Virus record (IMG/VR): IMGVR_UViG_3300021379_000365
Location: 1 to 32,236 of that record
Source: a virus
Reading direction: 5' to 3' (one strand)
Length of the DNA: 32,236 nt
In this document: piece after piece, positions 7,344 to 14,944 of the stretch
Numbering within the stretch: position 1 is the stretch's first letter
Layout of the letters: every line of letters starts with the position of its first letter
Notes under the pieces: model-generated
Told to the model about the DNA's origin: nothing
The model's database searches: none
What the model saw: only the letters and a program-made list of their open reading frames with translations
Position numbers and translations under genes: made by a program

Positions 7344-7925
7344 TTAAAACCTTCCGAGAATTGTAAAGCCGGCACCCTTACCGTGCTTGATGCGTTGCTT
7401 GCGTCGCTCTGCGGCGACCTCAGCCTTGTAATAGTCGCGCCATTTAACCAGCTCGTCGGGTGAAAACTTGTTCAGGCTGCGACCGTTGATGCTGTAAGAG
7501 CTGACGTCGGCGTCGGCTTTACCTTCGAGAATGGCTTCAATTTTTTGCAGCATGATTTCTGCATGCGTGCGAGCGTCGACGTTGTTGTCAAAATCTGTGA
7601 GAACATCAAACTCACCACGGTCGACGACGATGCGCTCATTGTCGCTGTTGCGCTCGATTTCGATTTGATAGTGATAATGCCCGACAGTATATGCACCCGA
7701 TGTCGCGCTGGTGATTGTGAAAAGATAATCGCTGTCACTTGCTGTTGCCGTGACGGTAAATTCAGTGCTGCCGCCTGTTGAGATGCGGGCAATCAGACGC
7801 ATCGTGTGTAGACTGTTTGAATAGTCTGCCGAAAACTGCGTCTGCTTAAATTGAACAAAATCACCGACGACGAATTCATCGGGCACTGATGTTGGGGCAT
7901 TTGCTGCGTCGAAAAGATTTGCCAT
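7344..7925 (-). CDS. Head completion / connector protein with gpW-like C-terminus
   Basis: A 193-residue protein between the TerL region and the portal gene. Residues 1 to about 115 are beta-rich, with TEFTVTATASDSDYLFTIT, and resemble an immunoglobulin-like fold. The C-terminal part (YSINGRSLNKFSPDELVKW, then RDYYKAEVAAERRKQR) has the GRSL...S..EL...RD.Y..EV pattern of gpW-like head-tail adaptors. In related phages such proteins sit in this position and help close the connector after packaging. The domain fusion is inferred from pattern only. It ends two bases before the portal start. Confidence 0.6.
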   Translation of the reverse strand: MANLFDAANAPTSVPDEFVVGDFVQFKQTQFSADYSNSLHTMRLIARISTGGSTEFTVTATASDSDYLFTITSATSGAYTVGHYHYQIEIERNSDNERIVVDRGEFDVLTDFDNNVDARTHAEIMLQKIEAILEGKADADVSSYSINGRSLNKFSPDELVKWRDYYKAEVAAERRKQRIKHGKGAGFTILGRF

Positions 7926-7928
7926 GTT

Positions 7929-8057
7929 CTACCTGTTCACCCCCGACGGGAAAAAAGTTTGCTTCTTGTCGCGACGCTTTGCATTTTTCGCATGTCTGCC
8001 TTTGCGTCTGATTTTAATCTTTTCACGCGGCCCTGTGAAACTTACCTTGCGCGCCAT
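7929..8057 (-). CDS. Small basic protein, 42 residues
   Basis: A tiny gene fitting exactly between TerL and the connector gene. Its ATG overlaps the TerL stop (TAATG) and its TAG lies three bases before the next ATG. The product is very basic (REKIKIRRKGRHAKNAKRR), about half Lys/Arg/His in the middle. Small basic proteins at this position occur in other lambda-like packaging modules. A role in DNA or RNA contact during packaging is possible but not shown. Confidence 0.62.
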   Translation of the reverse strand: MARKVSFTGPREKIKIRRKGRHAKNAKRRDKKQTFFPSGVNR

Positions 8058-9901
8058 TATCGCCACCCATTAACAAAACCGCCGCCGCGTCTTGGCTGTT
8101 GAACCCGACGACGCCGTTGTTTCGGCTCTTCGGTTTCAGCCTTTTGCGCCCGCTGAATAGACCTTTGTGCAATTAGATTAACCGAAACACCGAGACAATT
8201 CAATGCAGCGTATGCATAAACGAAAGTGTCAAGCGCTTCATTGCGTCGGCGTGTCTTTACCCATTCGCGCTTATAAAAGCCCTTGTGGTATTTCTTGACG
8301 ACCTTTTCCGCTGTGAGCTGCTTGAAATATTCCTCGTCAAGCGTGTCAGGAAAATGAATATATCCGGCGCCGGCCTCGCGTATTTGCAGCCGCGAATAAA
8401 TTGTCTCTTTCGCAGTGTCGACACCAATCGGAAACAGCGGGCATTTGATGTGATTGTTTTTTGATGGCCGACCGACGATTGCCTTGCCCTCACCGCCGAC
8501 ACCTTTGATGGCAAAGATGCGCCGGCCATATCGAGGCTTGCAGAATTTATACACGGCTTGCGTGTGATGACCGCCACTGTCGACGCACGCTGCGCGGATA
8601 GGTAATTCGCGACCATCTTCGGTTTCCCATGTGTTTGCCAGATATGCATCGAGGTCACTCCAAACACCGGCAGATGACGGGTCGCCAATAAACGTCTGCA
8701 CGTCGACGACGTGCGCCTCTTCATCGCGCGACCACATGATGACCTGACTTTCAAGCCTGTCATCCTGCACGTCGACGCCGGCTGTCATCAAGACGCCGGC
8801 CTCTGGTAATTTCTGCCATGCCGGCTCGATGTTGGCCATGATGTCGAGCTGGTCAACACCTTCACCTGTTTCCTCGTAGACTTCCCCGAAAAACGTGTTC
8901 ACGAATACGCGGAGCTGCGCGGGGTCGCGCTTGGCGACGAGGAATTGTCGAACGGCACTCTCAAGCGACGTCCACGGGCTATAAAGCCCATTAAGTCGAA
9001 ACCCCGCCGTCTCGACGAATGGCGCGGTGGCTCGCCACTCTCCCCGCCTTACTGCTCGAAAGCGGTCGGCGTCAGACCACAGCCCGCCACATTCCTCACA
9101 TGCATAAGATGCCGTCTCCGGCTTGTCGGTTTCCCAATGAACATTTGACCACCGTAATGTTTGCATGTGACCACAATGAGGGCACGGCACATGATACTCG
9201 CGCTTGTCGCTTTTTTCAAATTCTGCCTCGATGCGACTTGCGCCGGCCACGGTCGGCGTCGACACCATGACAAATTTGCGATTGTGATACGTCGCGGCAC
9301 GACGCTTTGCCAGCTCAACAGGGTCGCCCTCTGTGCCGGCTGATAGCGGAAAGCGGTCAACCTCATCGCACAACACGACACGACACGGCCTCGATGCAAG
9401 TGATGACGGGCTGTTTGCACCGCACATCGTGACGTGACCGCCGGCGAAATTCTTTTTCAATGTCGTGTTGCCGCTGTCACGAGCGCGCGCATCCTTCACC
9501 TTGCCCTTTAGATTTGGCGTGTCACGCAGCATAGGCGCCAGCCTATCTTTTGAAAACGTCTGTGCCATGTCGAGCGTCGGCTGCACCACCAGCATCGGTG
9601 CCGGCTCTTGGTCGATATGATAACCGACGAGATTGAGTATCATCTCAGTCTTGCCAACCTGAGCGCATGACATGATGACAACACTCTCGACGCTGTCGTC
9701 AGATATGGCGTCCATGATGCCGCGCTGGTATTCAGCCGCCGACGTATTCCAAACGCCAGCCTCGCTCGATGCCTCTGGTGATAGGCGCCGGAACCGGTCG
9801 GCCCACTGTGACACAGAAAGCTCAGGCGGCGGCGCAATCAGATTGAGAACTCTCTCAGTCGCCGCTTTCGCTGCCGGCAAATTCGGTATCGTCAGTTTCA
9901 T
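8057..9901 (-). CDS. terL: Terminase large subunit, GpA family
   Basis: A 614-residue packaging ATPase and nuclease. The N-terminal ATPase has a Walker A-like AQVGKT near residues 80-86 and a Walker B-like VVLCDEVDRF near 175-182. A zinc-ribbon-like insertion follows, CPHC then CEEC near residues 235-275. The C-terminal nuclease half shows AGVDVQDDRLESQV, then AACVDSGGHHTQAVY and ALDTFVYAYAALNCLG. Length and order fit lambda gpA-type terminases, which usually cut at cos sites. The start overlaps TerS by 47 bases and has GGTGG upstream. The C-terminus is Arg/Gln-rich. Confidence 0.95.
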   Translation of the reverse strand: MKLTIPNLPAAKAATERVLNLIAPPPELSVSQWADRFRRLSPEASSEAGVWNTSAAEYQRGIMDAISDDSVESVVIMSCAQVGKTEMILNLVGYHIDQEPAPMLVVQPTLDMAQTFSKDRLAPMLRDTPNLKGKVKDARARDSGNTTLKKNFAGGHVTMCGANSPSSLASRPCRVVLCDEVDRFPLSAGTEGDPVELAKRRAATYHNRKFVMVSTPTVAGASRIEAEFEKSDKREYHVPCPHCGHMQTLRWSNVHWETDKPETASYACEECGGLWSDADRFRAVRRGEWRATAPFVETAGFRLNGLYSPWTSLESAVRQFLVAKRDPAQLRVFVNTFFGEVYEETGEGVDQLDIMANIEPAWQKLPEAGVLMTAGVDVQDDRLESQVIMWSRDEEAHVVDVQTFIGDPSSAGVWSDLDAYLANTWETEDGRELPIRAACVDSGGHHTQAVYKFCKPRYGRRIFAIKGVGGEGKAIVGRPSKNNHIKCPLFPIGVDTAKETIYSRLQIREAGAGYIHFPDTLDEEYFKQLTAEKVVKKYHKGFYKREWVKTRRRNEALDTFVYAYAALNCLGVSVNLIAQRSIQRAQKAETEEPKQRRRRVQQPRRGGGFVNGWR

Positions 9902-10364
9902 ATGTTTCCACCATCATGTCAGAAAGCTCTTGCAGAGCCTCATTGATGTGCCGGCGCAAAACAGCTTTGGCCTCTTTCACATCAGCGGCAGCGAATATAT
10001 CCGGCGCTGCCTTTGCCGGAACGGCCATCATGCGTGACCTGAAATTGCCATATATCTCATCATTGACTGCGTTGACGACGTCAAGCGGCAATACCTCGCC
10101 GCGTTCTTTCTTCAATTCAATCTCAGCCATCTCAGCTTCGGCTGCAATCTTGCGCGCCCGCGCCTCGTCATAACTGAGCACGCCTTCCGCCGTCGGTATC
10201 TTGCCCAGCAAGGCTTTGGCTGCATCTTCCATGCGGTAACGCTTCGAGTTTCCCTTGCTTTCTGCGGGCTTCACGCCGGCAAGCCGTGCTGCCACGGTGC
10301 GTCTGTCCATTTTGAACTCTACCGCCAGCGCTGAGACCGTCCATGTTTGTGCTGTCATACCCAT
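9855..10364 (-). CDS. terS: Terminase small subunit, Nu1-like
   Basis: A 169-residue protein just upstream of TerL. The N-terminus is a winged helix-turn-helix (VSALAVEFKMDRRTVAARLAG) of the Nu1 type, which recognises the packaging site. A long charged helix follows (YDEARARKIAAEAEMAEIE), then an acidic C-terminus (YETDDTEFAGSESGD) likely to bind TerL. Start choice is uncertain between ATG codons 1 and 3. The 47-base overlap with TerL suggests coupled translation. Confidence 0.85.
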   Translation of the reverse strand: MGMTAQTWTVSALAVEFKMDRRTVAARLAGVKPAESKGNSKRYRMEDAAKALLGKIPTAEGVLSYDEARARKIAAEAEMAEIELKKERGEVLPLDVVNAVNDEIYGNFRSRMMAVPAKAAPDIFAAADVKEAKAVLRRHINEALQELSDMMVETYETDDTEFAGSESGD

Positions 10365-10482
10365 GATTTTCTTACCTTTTCGCGCAATAATATTTCAAAT
10401 TCTGTGGTGTTTTATAAATTTTCTGTCGCTAGATTTTTTTCGGGGTGCAGCGATACCCGCAGGGAGACGCCGTCAGAAGAAC
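10365..10482. other. Intergenic region before terS; candidate cos site
   Basis: A 118-bp non-coding gap, one of the longest in the genome. The part next to terS is A/T-rich with several TATAAA/TATTAT-like stretches but no convincing -35 box. The part next to the upstream gene is G/C-rich, with a partial dyad CGGGT...ACCCCG on the minus strand at about 10443-10459. A lambda-type terminase usually cuts next to its small-subunit gene, so this is the best cos candidate. The evidence is position and symmetry only. Confidence 0.35.
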
Positions 10483-11208
10483 CTAGCGCCGCAAACGCGC
10501 TGCCTTTCTCTGTGATTTACTGAATGCTGATTTGCGAGCTTTCGCAAGAAACTCCGGCAGCTTCTTGTCAAAGGCTTTCTGTGCCGATTGCTGTGCCACG
10601 GTGTAAAACGCAAAGCGCGGCTTAATCTTGACGTCTGGTTCCATGACGTAGAGCACCCTCAGCGGATAGCGCTTCTTCGTCCGGCGCTCCATGATAACGT
10701 CCTGACCTGAGCGAGACTTTTGCCGGAATGCTTTCTTGCCACCTGACAACAATGCGCGCGGTCGTCTGCCCTTGTTGACGCCACGGCCTGTCAGTCTGAT
10801 GTTGTCGGTCGGCACGGCAATCGTGCTGCCTGATGGCTTCTTGGTGCCGCCGCTTTCCTGCATCGACAGGAAATCTTTCTTAAGGCTGTCGTATACACGC
10901 GCACGCAAACGCTTCTTCTTGGCCTTCTCAACCTTGAACGCACGACCGGCCAAACCTTTGTTGCGCACGTTAAACGCTCGCGGATATTCATCAAAAACCA
11001 CAGTGTTGCGCACAATGAAAGCCGTTGCGGTCAATGCACCGGCTGTGGCGAATGGGAGCTGGTCTTTGCCAAACACATCCATCGCTTTTGTGAATGCGCT
11101 GAGATTGCTTTCCATGTTCATCGTCATGCCAGATAGCGACGCACGCGGGTCAGGCTTTCTGCTCGCGGCTCCTGCCGCTGCTGCACGGGCCAATAACGGT
11201 ATCGGCAT
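10483..11208 (-). CDS. Basic protein of unknown function before the terminase genes
   Basis: About 241 residues, strongly basic. The ATG at 11208 is preferred to the GTG one codon upstream because GAGG is then seven bases away. Ala-rich sequence comes first, followed by SNLSAFTKAMDVFGKDQLPF and TATAFIVRNTVV, then FNVRNKGLAGRAFKVEKAKK and KSRSGQDVIMERRTKKRYP, and an Arg/Lys tail (KSQRKAARLRR). The middle loosely resembles minor tail or neck proteins of the gpZ kind. That would be an unusual place for a tail gene, so this is only a suggestion. Confidence 0.6.
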   Translation of the reverse strand: MPIPLLARAAAAGAASRKPDPRASLSGMTMNMESNLSAFTKAMDVFGKDQLPFATAGALTATAFIVRNTVVFDEYPRAFNVRNKGLAGRAFKVEKAKKKRLRARVYDSLKKDFLSMQESGGTKKPSGSTIAVPTDNIRLTGRGVNKGRRPRALLSGGKKAFRQKSRSGQDVIMERRTKKRYPLRVLYVMEPDVKIKPRFAFYTVAQQSAQKAFDKKLPEFLAKARKSAFSKSQRKAARLRR

Positions 11209-11217
11209 CACATCACC

Positions 11218-11808
11218 TCAGAATGGTAATTCATCATCAAACACCTCATCGCCGTCAACCCTGACGACCTCAGCTTGCGGCCAGTGTTGCTTGACTGCAT
11301 GAGCGTCAAACGCTGACCGCCATGCACGCACGATGCGTGCAATCTCTTCGACAGTATACACGGGCAGCGTCGTCTGCGCCAATGTCGCGTCAGAGTTATC
11401 ACGCGCAATGACAAACTCAATGGCCGGCTTGCCATCCTCGTCCGGTGCGTGTGCGTGCCATATCTCTGGTGGCGCCGGCTTATGTCCTGCCTCAATGGCT
11501 TCTTTCTCCAATGCCAGCCAGCCAGCGTTCAACACCTTTGCCCGCCGGATGACCAGCTCAACATCGTTGTCTTGCAGTGCGACGTCGAGCTTTGCCTTTG
11601 CCGCCTGAAACTTTGCAGCCGTGTCAGGGCTGACCAGCTCTTGCAGACGTCCGACGCCGAACGATTGCTCAAGCCGACGTGCTGTTGCATCAAGCGGTTT
11701 CAGTGCCCCGTCGATTGCATCCTGCTCAAACTTCAGGCGCGGCACATAATCATCCTTGCCAATCGCATCGACATCGTATCGGCTTTTTCTTTCTGTTGTG
11801 TTTGCCAT
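11218..11808 (-). CDS. Replication-region protein with SSB-like C-terminal tail
   Basis: A 196-residue protein. ATG 11808 follows GGAG at good spacing; the GTG nine codons upstream lacks a site. No catalytic motif is recognised. The body is helical and charged (ATARRLEQSFGVGRLQEL, RAKVLNAGWLALEKEAIEAG). It ends DGDEVFDDELPF, very like the acidic, hydrophobic-terminated tip of bacterial single-stranded DNA-binding protein (DDDIPF type), which recruits replication and repair partners. It may be a ssDNA-binding or partner-recruiting factor acting with the upstream helicase. Function is inferred from the tail alone. Confidence 0.6.
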   Translation of the reverse strand: MANTTERKSRYDVDAIGKDDYVPRLKFEQDAIDGALKPLDATARRLEQSFGVGRLQELVSPDTAAKFQAAKAKLDVALQDNDVELVIRRAKVLNAGWLALEKEAIEAGHKPAPPEIWHAHAPDEDGKPAIEFVIARDNSDATLAQTTLPVYTVEEIARIVRAWRSAFDAHAVKQHWPQAEVVRVDGDEVFDDELPF

Positions 11809-11845
11809 TTGCTTTCTCCATTCAGTTGCGTTCACCGTTCAGGTA

Positions 11846-11874
11846 AAGATAACCCCTTTTAAGGGGGTTATCTT
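11846..11874. terminator. Strong hairpin after the primase-helicase gene
   Basis: A perfect 11-bp inverted repeat AAGATAACCCC / GGGGTTATCTT (11846-11856 and 11864-11874) with a 7-base loop. On the minus strand it is followed by only a few U (UCUUUACC), so it is at best a partial terminator. It could also protect the 3' end of the upstream message. The next start is about 40 bases downstream. Confidence 0.5.
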
Positions 11875-11882
11875 AACTTAAC

Positions 11883-11902
11883 TGAACACGGCACCATGTT
11901 CA
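11883..11902. promoter_or_regulatory. 20-bp dyad, operator or origin element
   Basis: The sequence TGAACACGGCACCATGTTCA is an interrupted palindrome: TGAACA-n-GG / CC-n-TGTTCA matches in 8 of 10 positions per arm. It lies in the gap after the primase-helicase gene, beside three 11-bp repeats. A dimeric DNA-binding protein could recognise it. Confidence 0.45.
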
Positions 11903-11934
11903 GATTTGGTTAAGATTTGGTTCAGATTTGTTCA
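11902..11934. repeat. Three 11-bp tandem repeats (iteron-like)
   Basis: On the plus strand AGATTTGGTTA (11902-11912), AGATTTGGTTC (11913-11923) and AGATTTGTTCA (11924-11934) follow each other without gaps. They span the stop and last codons of the primase-helicase gene. Iteron arrays in or beside replication genes often mark origins, so this is an origin candidate. A simple A/T-rich repeat is the alternative. Confidence 0.5.
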
Positions 11935-13802
11935 GAGAAATTCACTAACCCATTGAATTCAACTAACCATTGCCAATCTGAACGGCGACCGTGCCAAGCC
12001 TGTGCCGACTTAGGCTCGCCAGTTGCATCATCGACCGCCCTTTGCCATACGTCGACCGGTATACCACGCGAGCCATCAGCGTCATGCTCAACCATATTCG
12101 GGTCGGTGAGCAATCTTTCCAACACCTCAATCGCAGTGTTTTGCAGCTTCGACCGCTTGCGTCCGGTGCCGGCATCGCTGCCATCCGGTGCGTCGACCAC
12201 GTCGAGCACCAGCGACGTGCGTTCCGGCGCCAGACCGTGCGACACATATGTCACCTCACGCGCCTTCAGGTGCATTGGCTCTGCCTCTTCGATGTCTTTC
12301 TGCTTTGTCACGAGCAGCTTGACGACGCCCTGACCGCCCGCCTCACGCTTCAGCTCAAGCTCGGTATCGACCGCGCCTTGCAGCACTGACGAGCCACGAG
12401 CACCCTGACCGGCCTTGCCGGTATGGTGCACGACCAGCACAGCGCACTCAAACGCCTCTTGTATCTGCTGGCAATGCCTGACAAACGCCGACATTGACGT
12501 CTGAGTGTTCTCGTCGCCGTCCATGACGCGCGATAGGGTGTCGATGCATATCAGTGCCGGCGGCTCGCTCATACCGCCCCTGATGGCCTCTATGAGCGCC
12601 TCAGTATCGGCCTGACCGTTATCGGCCATCATCAGCGACGTTGTCACCGCTGCGAACGGCACGTCTTTGGCCGGCAGCTTCCGGTCATGATGCCATGCCA
12701 ATGCACGGTTTATAAGGCCGGTCTGACCTTCCATCGCCAGATAAACGACCGGCGCTTGCCTTGTCGGTCGCCCTGCCCAGTCGGCGCCGTGTGCCACCGA
12801 GAGCGCCCAATCCATCACCAGAAACGATTTATACGACGCTGGCGGGGCATAGAGGCATATGAATGAGTTTTCGATAATATAGTCGCCGACCAGAAATTGC
12901 GGCGGCGGTGCCATCTCAAGCTCTTCCATAAACCGCAAACGAATTTCTCGCATCGGCGTTATAACATTTGTTATAATATCCGATTGCTTTTCTTTCGGCT
13001 GCGGTCGCACCTCAATGTCGTCAATCGCCTTTGCCCTGACGCGCTTGATGGTGCTCTCACACTTCTTGACAAACTCTGTCAGCCCTCGGCCTTCACGTTC
13101 GAGGTCGCCGGTGCGGCTCAACACGCGCGCCTTGTAAATCGGCCACGCTTGCTCGATGAGATAATCGACCGTCGGCGGCACGCCATGCGACCTGACATAT
13201 TCGGCGACCGTCGCCATGATTAGACTGGCCATGTATTTCTCGCGACCGTCAGAGATGCGGGATAGGCCATCTTCGACGACCTGTTGTGCAAAGCTGGTCG
13301 ACATCTCGCCTTCATAGAATGACAGCTTTAATCGCATCTGCGGCGGGAACGGTGCAATGTCTTCGTCATTCAAAAACCGATATTGCTCGCCGTCAGGGTA
13401 TATAACATACCCGCCCTCTGCGCGAATATCTGTGTTGCCATCTATGCCGGCGCTATTTCTCAGCCCATCCTCGTGCTGATAGTAGAAATGCCAGCCGCCT
13501 GACATCGTCTGCACCTTGCGGGTGCCGCCTAGCATCTCAGCGTTCTTCTCCACCCATTCCTTGCCGGCCTTGCCGTCTCTGACGTCGACGTCAATGACTG
13601 CCAGCCCTGATGCCTTACCGGTCGGCACGCCTATCAATGCCGCTGCCGGCAGTGAAAACATTCGCTCGACCTCGTCAGGGTCTTGTGTCGCGGCCTTAAA
13701 TCCACCGGCCACAATAGGTGCCTTATTTTCGCCACATGGGAAGACCGGATATTCTTCGGCCACTTCCAGTGCTTTATCAATCAAACTCGCTTTGTCGCTC
13801 AT
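11922..13802 (-). CDS. Primase-polymerase fused to RepA-type helicase
   Basis: A 626-residue replication protein. ATG 13802 (M-S-D-K-A-S-L) follows AGAGG; an upstream in-frame start is rejected. The N-terminal half is an AEP-type bifunctional primase/polymerase: EYPVFPCGENKAP, catalytic-type acids Asp71 and Asp73 in VIDVDV, then MSGGWHFYYQH and GNTDIRAEGGYVIYP. The C-terminal half is a RecA-like helicase of the RepA kind: Walker A APPASYKS near 318-325, PVVYLAMEG, Walker B ALICIDTLSR and VLVVHHTGK. It would unwind the origin and prime synthesis. Its 3' end carries the iteron-like repeats. It overlaps the upstream gene by 26 bases. Confidence 0.88.
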   Translation of the reverse strand: MSDKASLIDKALEVAEEYPVFPCGENKAPIVAGGFKAATQDPDEVERMFSLPAAALIGVPTGKASGLAVIDVDVRDGKAGKEWVEKNAEMLGGTRKVQTMSGGWHFYYQHEDGLRNSAGIDGNTDIRAEGGYVIYPDGEQYRFLNDEDIAPFPPQMRLKLSFYEGEMSTSFAQQVVEDGLSRISDGREKYMASLIMATVAEYVRSHGVPPTVDYLIEQAWPIYKARVLSRTGDLEREGRGLTEFVKKCESTIKRVRAKAIDDIEVRPQPKEKQSDIITNVITPMREIRLRFMEELEMAPPPQFLVGDYIIENSFICLYAPPASYKSFLVMDWALSVAHGADWAGRPTRQAPVVYLAMEGQTGLINRALAWHHDRKLPAKDVPFAAVTTSLMMADNGQADTEALIEAIRGGMSEPPALICIDTLSRVMDGDENTQTSMSAFVRHCQQIQEAFECAVLVVHHTGKAGQGARGSSVLQGAVDTELELKREAGGQGVVKLLVTKQKDIEEAEPMHLKAREVTYVSHGLAPERTSLVLDVVDAPDGSDAGTGRKRSKLQNTAIEVLERLLTDPNMVEHDADGSRGIPVDVWQRAVDDATGEPKSAQAWHGRRSDWQWLVEFNGLVNFSEQI

Positions 13803-14259
13803 CGTTCCTCTGCCCCTCTGTTTCCCATAGCATGTCAAACTCACTCAGCGGCACATGCACTATAGGCTCTACATCTGCGCTGTCTCTCAAATCATTCCGG
13901 CCCGTCCAATCGACCTCAAACGGCGGGTGCAGCTCTGCCACACCGACCATGTCCTGCCACGCGACGACAAAATAAAACGGCAAATCGGTGACGCGCATCA
14001 GCTCTGCCACATAACTGACCTTTTGCACGCTGATAAAAACCGATGGATATGTGTCGTGCGTGTGATTGCGGCACCGTATCTCTACCCACGCCCGACCGAC
14101 GCTCTGGTTCGTTCTGAACGGGTGCTGACCGGTGGCCAGATAGTCTGCCTTATAACTTATCGGCAGCTTGCGCATTTCCCACTGCCAGAGCTTTGACAGT
14201 CGGTCTGCGACTTGCTTCTCCCGCGCCAAGTCGGCGTCGGTCTCATATAACGGTCTCAT
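13777..14259 (-). CDS. Unknown protein, possible PD-(D/E)XK-like nuclease
   Basis: A 160-residue soluble protein starting M-R-P-L-Y-E-T after GAGAGGTGG. The N-terminal helix carries VADRLSKLWQWEMRKLP. The core GRAWVEIRCRNHTHDTYPS, then VFISVQKVSYVAELM and PFYFVVAWQD, has the beta-alpha-beta rhythm of restriction-endonuclease-like folds. The usual (D/E)xK appears as EIR and the later QK could contribute, so catalytic activity is uncertain. It sits between the SSB-like gene and the primase-helicase. Confidence 0.5.
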   Translation of the reverse strand: MRPLYETDADLAREKQVADRLSKLWQWEMRKLPISYKADYLATGQHPFRTNQSVGRAWVEIRCRNHTHDTYPSVFISVQKVSYVAELMRVTDLPFYFVVAWQDMVGVAELHPPFEVDWTGRNDLRDSADVEPIVHVPLSEFDMLWETEGQRNDERQSEFD

Positions 14260-14271
14260 CTTCCACCTCTC

Positions 14272-14355
14272 CGTGATTTATTTGAACGGCGACGAGCTGT
14301 GCAGCGAACAGAGGGATTTGTGCAATCTCGCCCGCCGCCGTTCCGGTAAATCACG
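14272..14355 (-). ncRNA. Long intercistronic hairpin after the SSB-like gene
   Basis: Bases 14355-14333 pair with 14294-14272 in the minus-strand RNA: 9 bp, a 3x3 internal loop, then 11 bp with one G-U, around a 38-base loop. It begins 2 bases after the SSB-like stop codon and ends just before the GGAGAGGTGG site of the next gene. There is no U-run, so it is not a normal terminator. It may stabilise the upstream message or control the downstream start. Confidence 0.5.
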
Positions 14356-14357
14356 AA

Positions 14358-14921
14358 TTAGATGGCAAATTCATCTTCATCGTCATCCACCGATGGCGCA
14401 GCGGGGGGAGGTGTGTCCACTGCGTCCAATTCATTGGGCCGGCCAATGAGCTTGATAATCTCAAATTGCGGCACCGTTGTCGAGCCTCGACCGACCTTTG
14501 TCGGTGTCGCCCCATTAAACTGCACGACAGCGACCTTGCTATCGTCAGCCTGTTTCTCCCATTCGGCATATACTTGCTGAATGGCCATCGTGCCGCCGGC
14601 ACTGTTTGTTGCCCATTCACGCACCGGCTCATCGCCAAACATATCTTTTGAGAACAGTTTGATTTTGAAACCGCGCTTCCAGTTTTCACCTTCAGGTCGC
14701 GCAGCCGGCTTTGTGAGGCTTTCATCCATCACCCATTGCGGGCCTTGCCCCTCTTCAAACGCGCACCATCCGGTTTGGATGTTGGCGAAATCAAAAGCGG
14801 CTTTTGTGAATGTGAATGGCTGCTTGCCACCTTCCGCTGACATTTCCCACGACGATGTCGAGGCCATATATCGAACGAAACCTGACGAGCTGCCGCCACC
14901 GTTATTAAGCATTAAAGGCAT
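14358..14921 (-). CDS. Single-stranded DNA-binding-like protein
   Basis: A 187-residue protein in the replication block. ATG 14921 has AAAGGAG upstream. The body (FDFANIQTGWCAFEEG, RGFKIKLFSKDMFGDEP, TTVPQFEIIKLIGRP) is compatible with a phage OB-fold SSB. The C-terminus is disordered and acidic, PSVDDDEDEFAI, as in SSB proteins whose tips recruit partners. It lies between the RecB/Cas4-like nuclease and a possible nuclease. The family call rests on the acidic tail, length and context rather than a clear signature. Confidence 0.5.
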   Translation of the reverse strand: MPLMLNNGGGSSSGFVRYMASTSSWEMSAEGGKQPFTFTKAAFDFANIQTGWCAFEEGQGPQWVMDESLTKPAARPEGENWKRGFKIKLFSKDMFGDEPVREWATNSAGGTMAIQQVYAEWEKQADDSKVAVVQFNGATPTKVGRGSTTVPQFEIIKLIGRPNELDAVDTPPPAAPSVDDDEDEFAI

Positions 14922-14944
14922 TTTTGCTTTCTCCTTTGGCCCTA

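Noticed and set aside
10440-10475. G/C-rich dyad beside a T-run near 10440 as a terminator
   Set aside because: On the plus strand the T-run comes before the stem, and on the minus strand the stem is followed by A, so neither strand gives a terminator. Kept only as part of the cos candidate.
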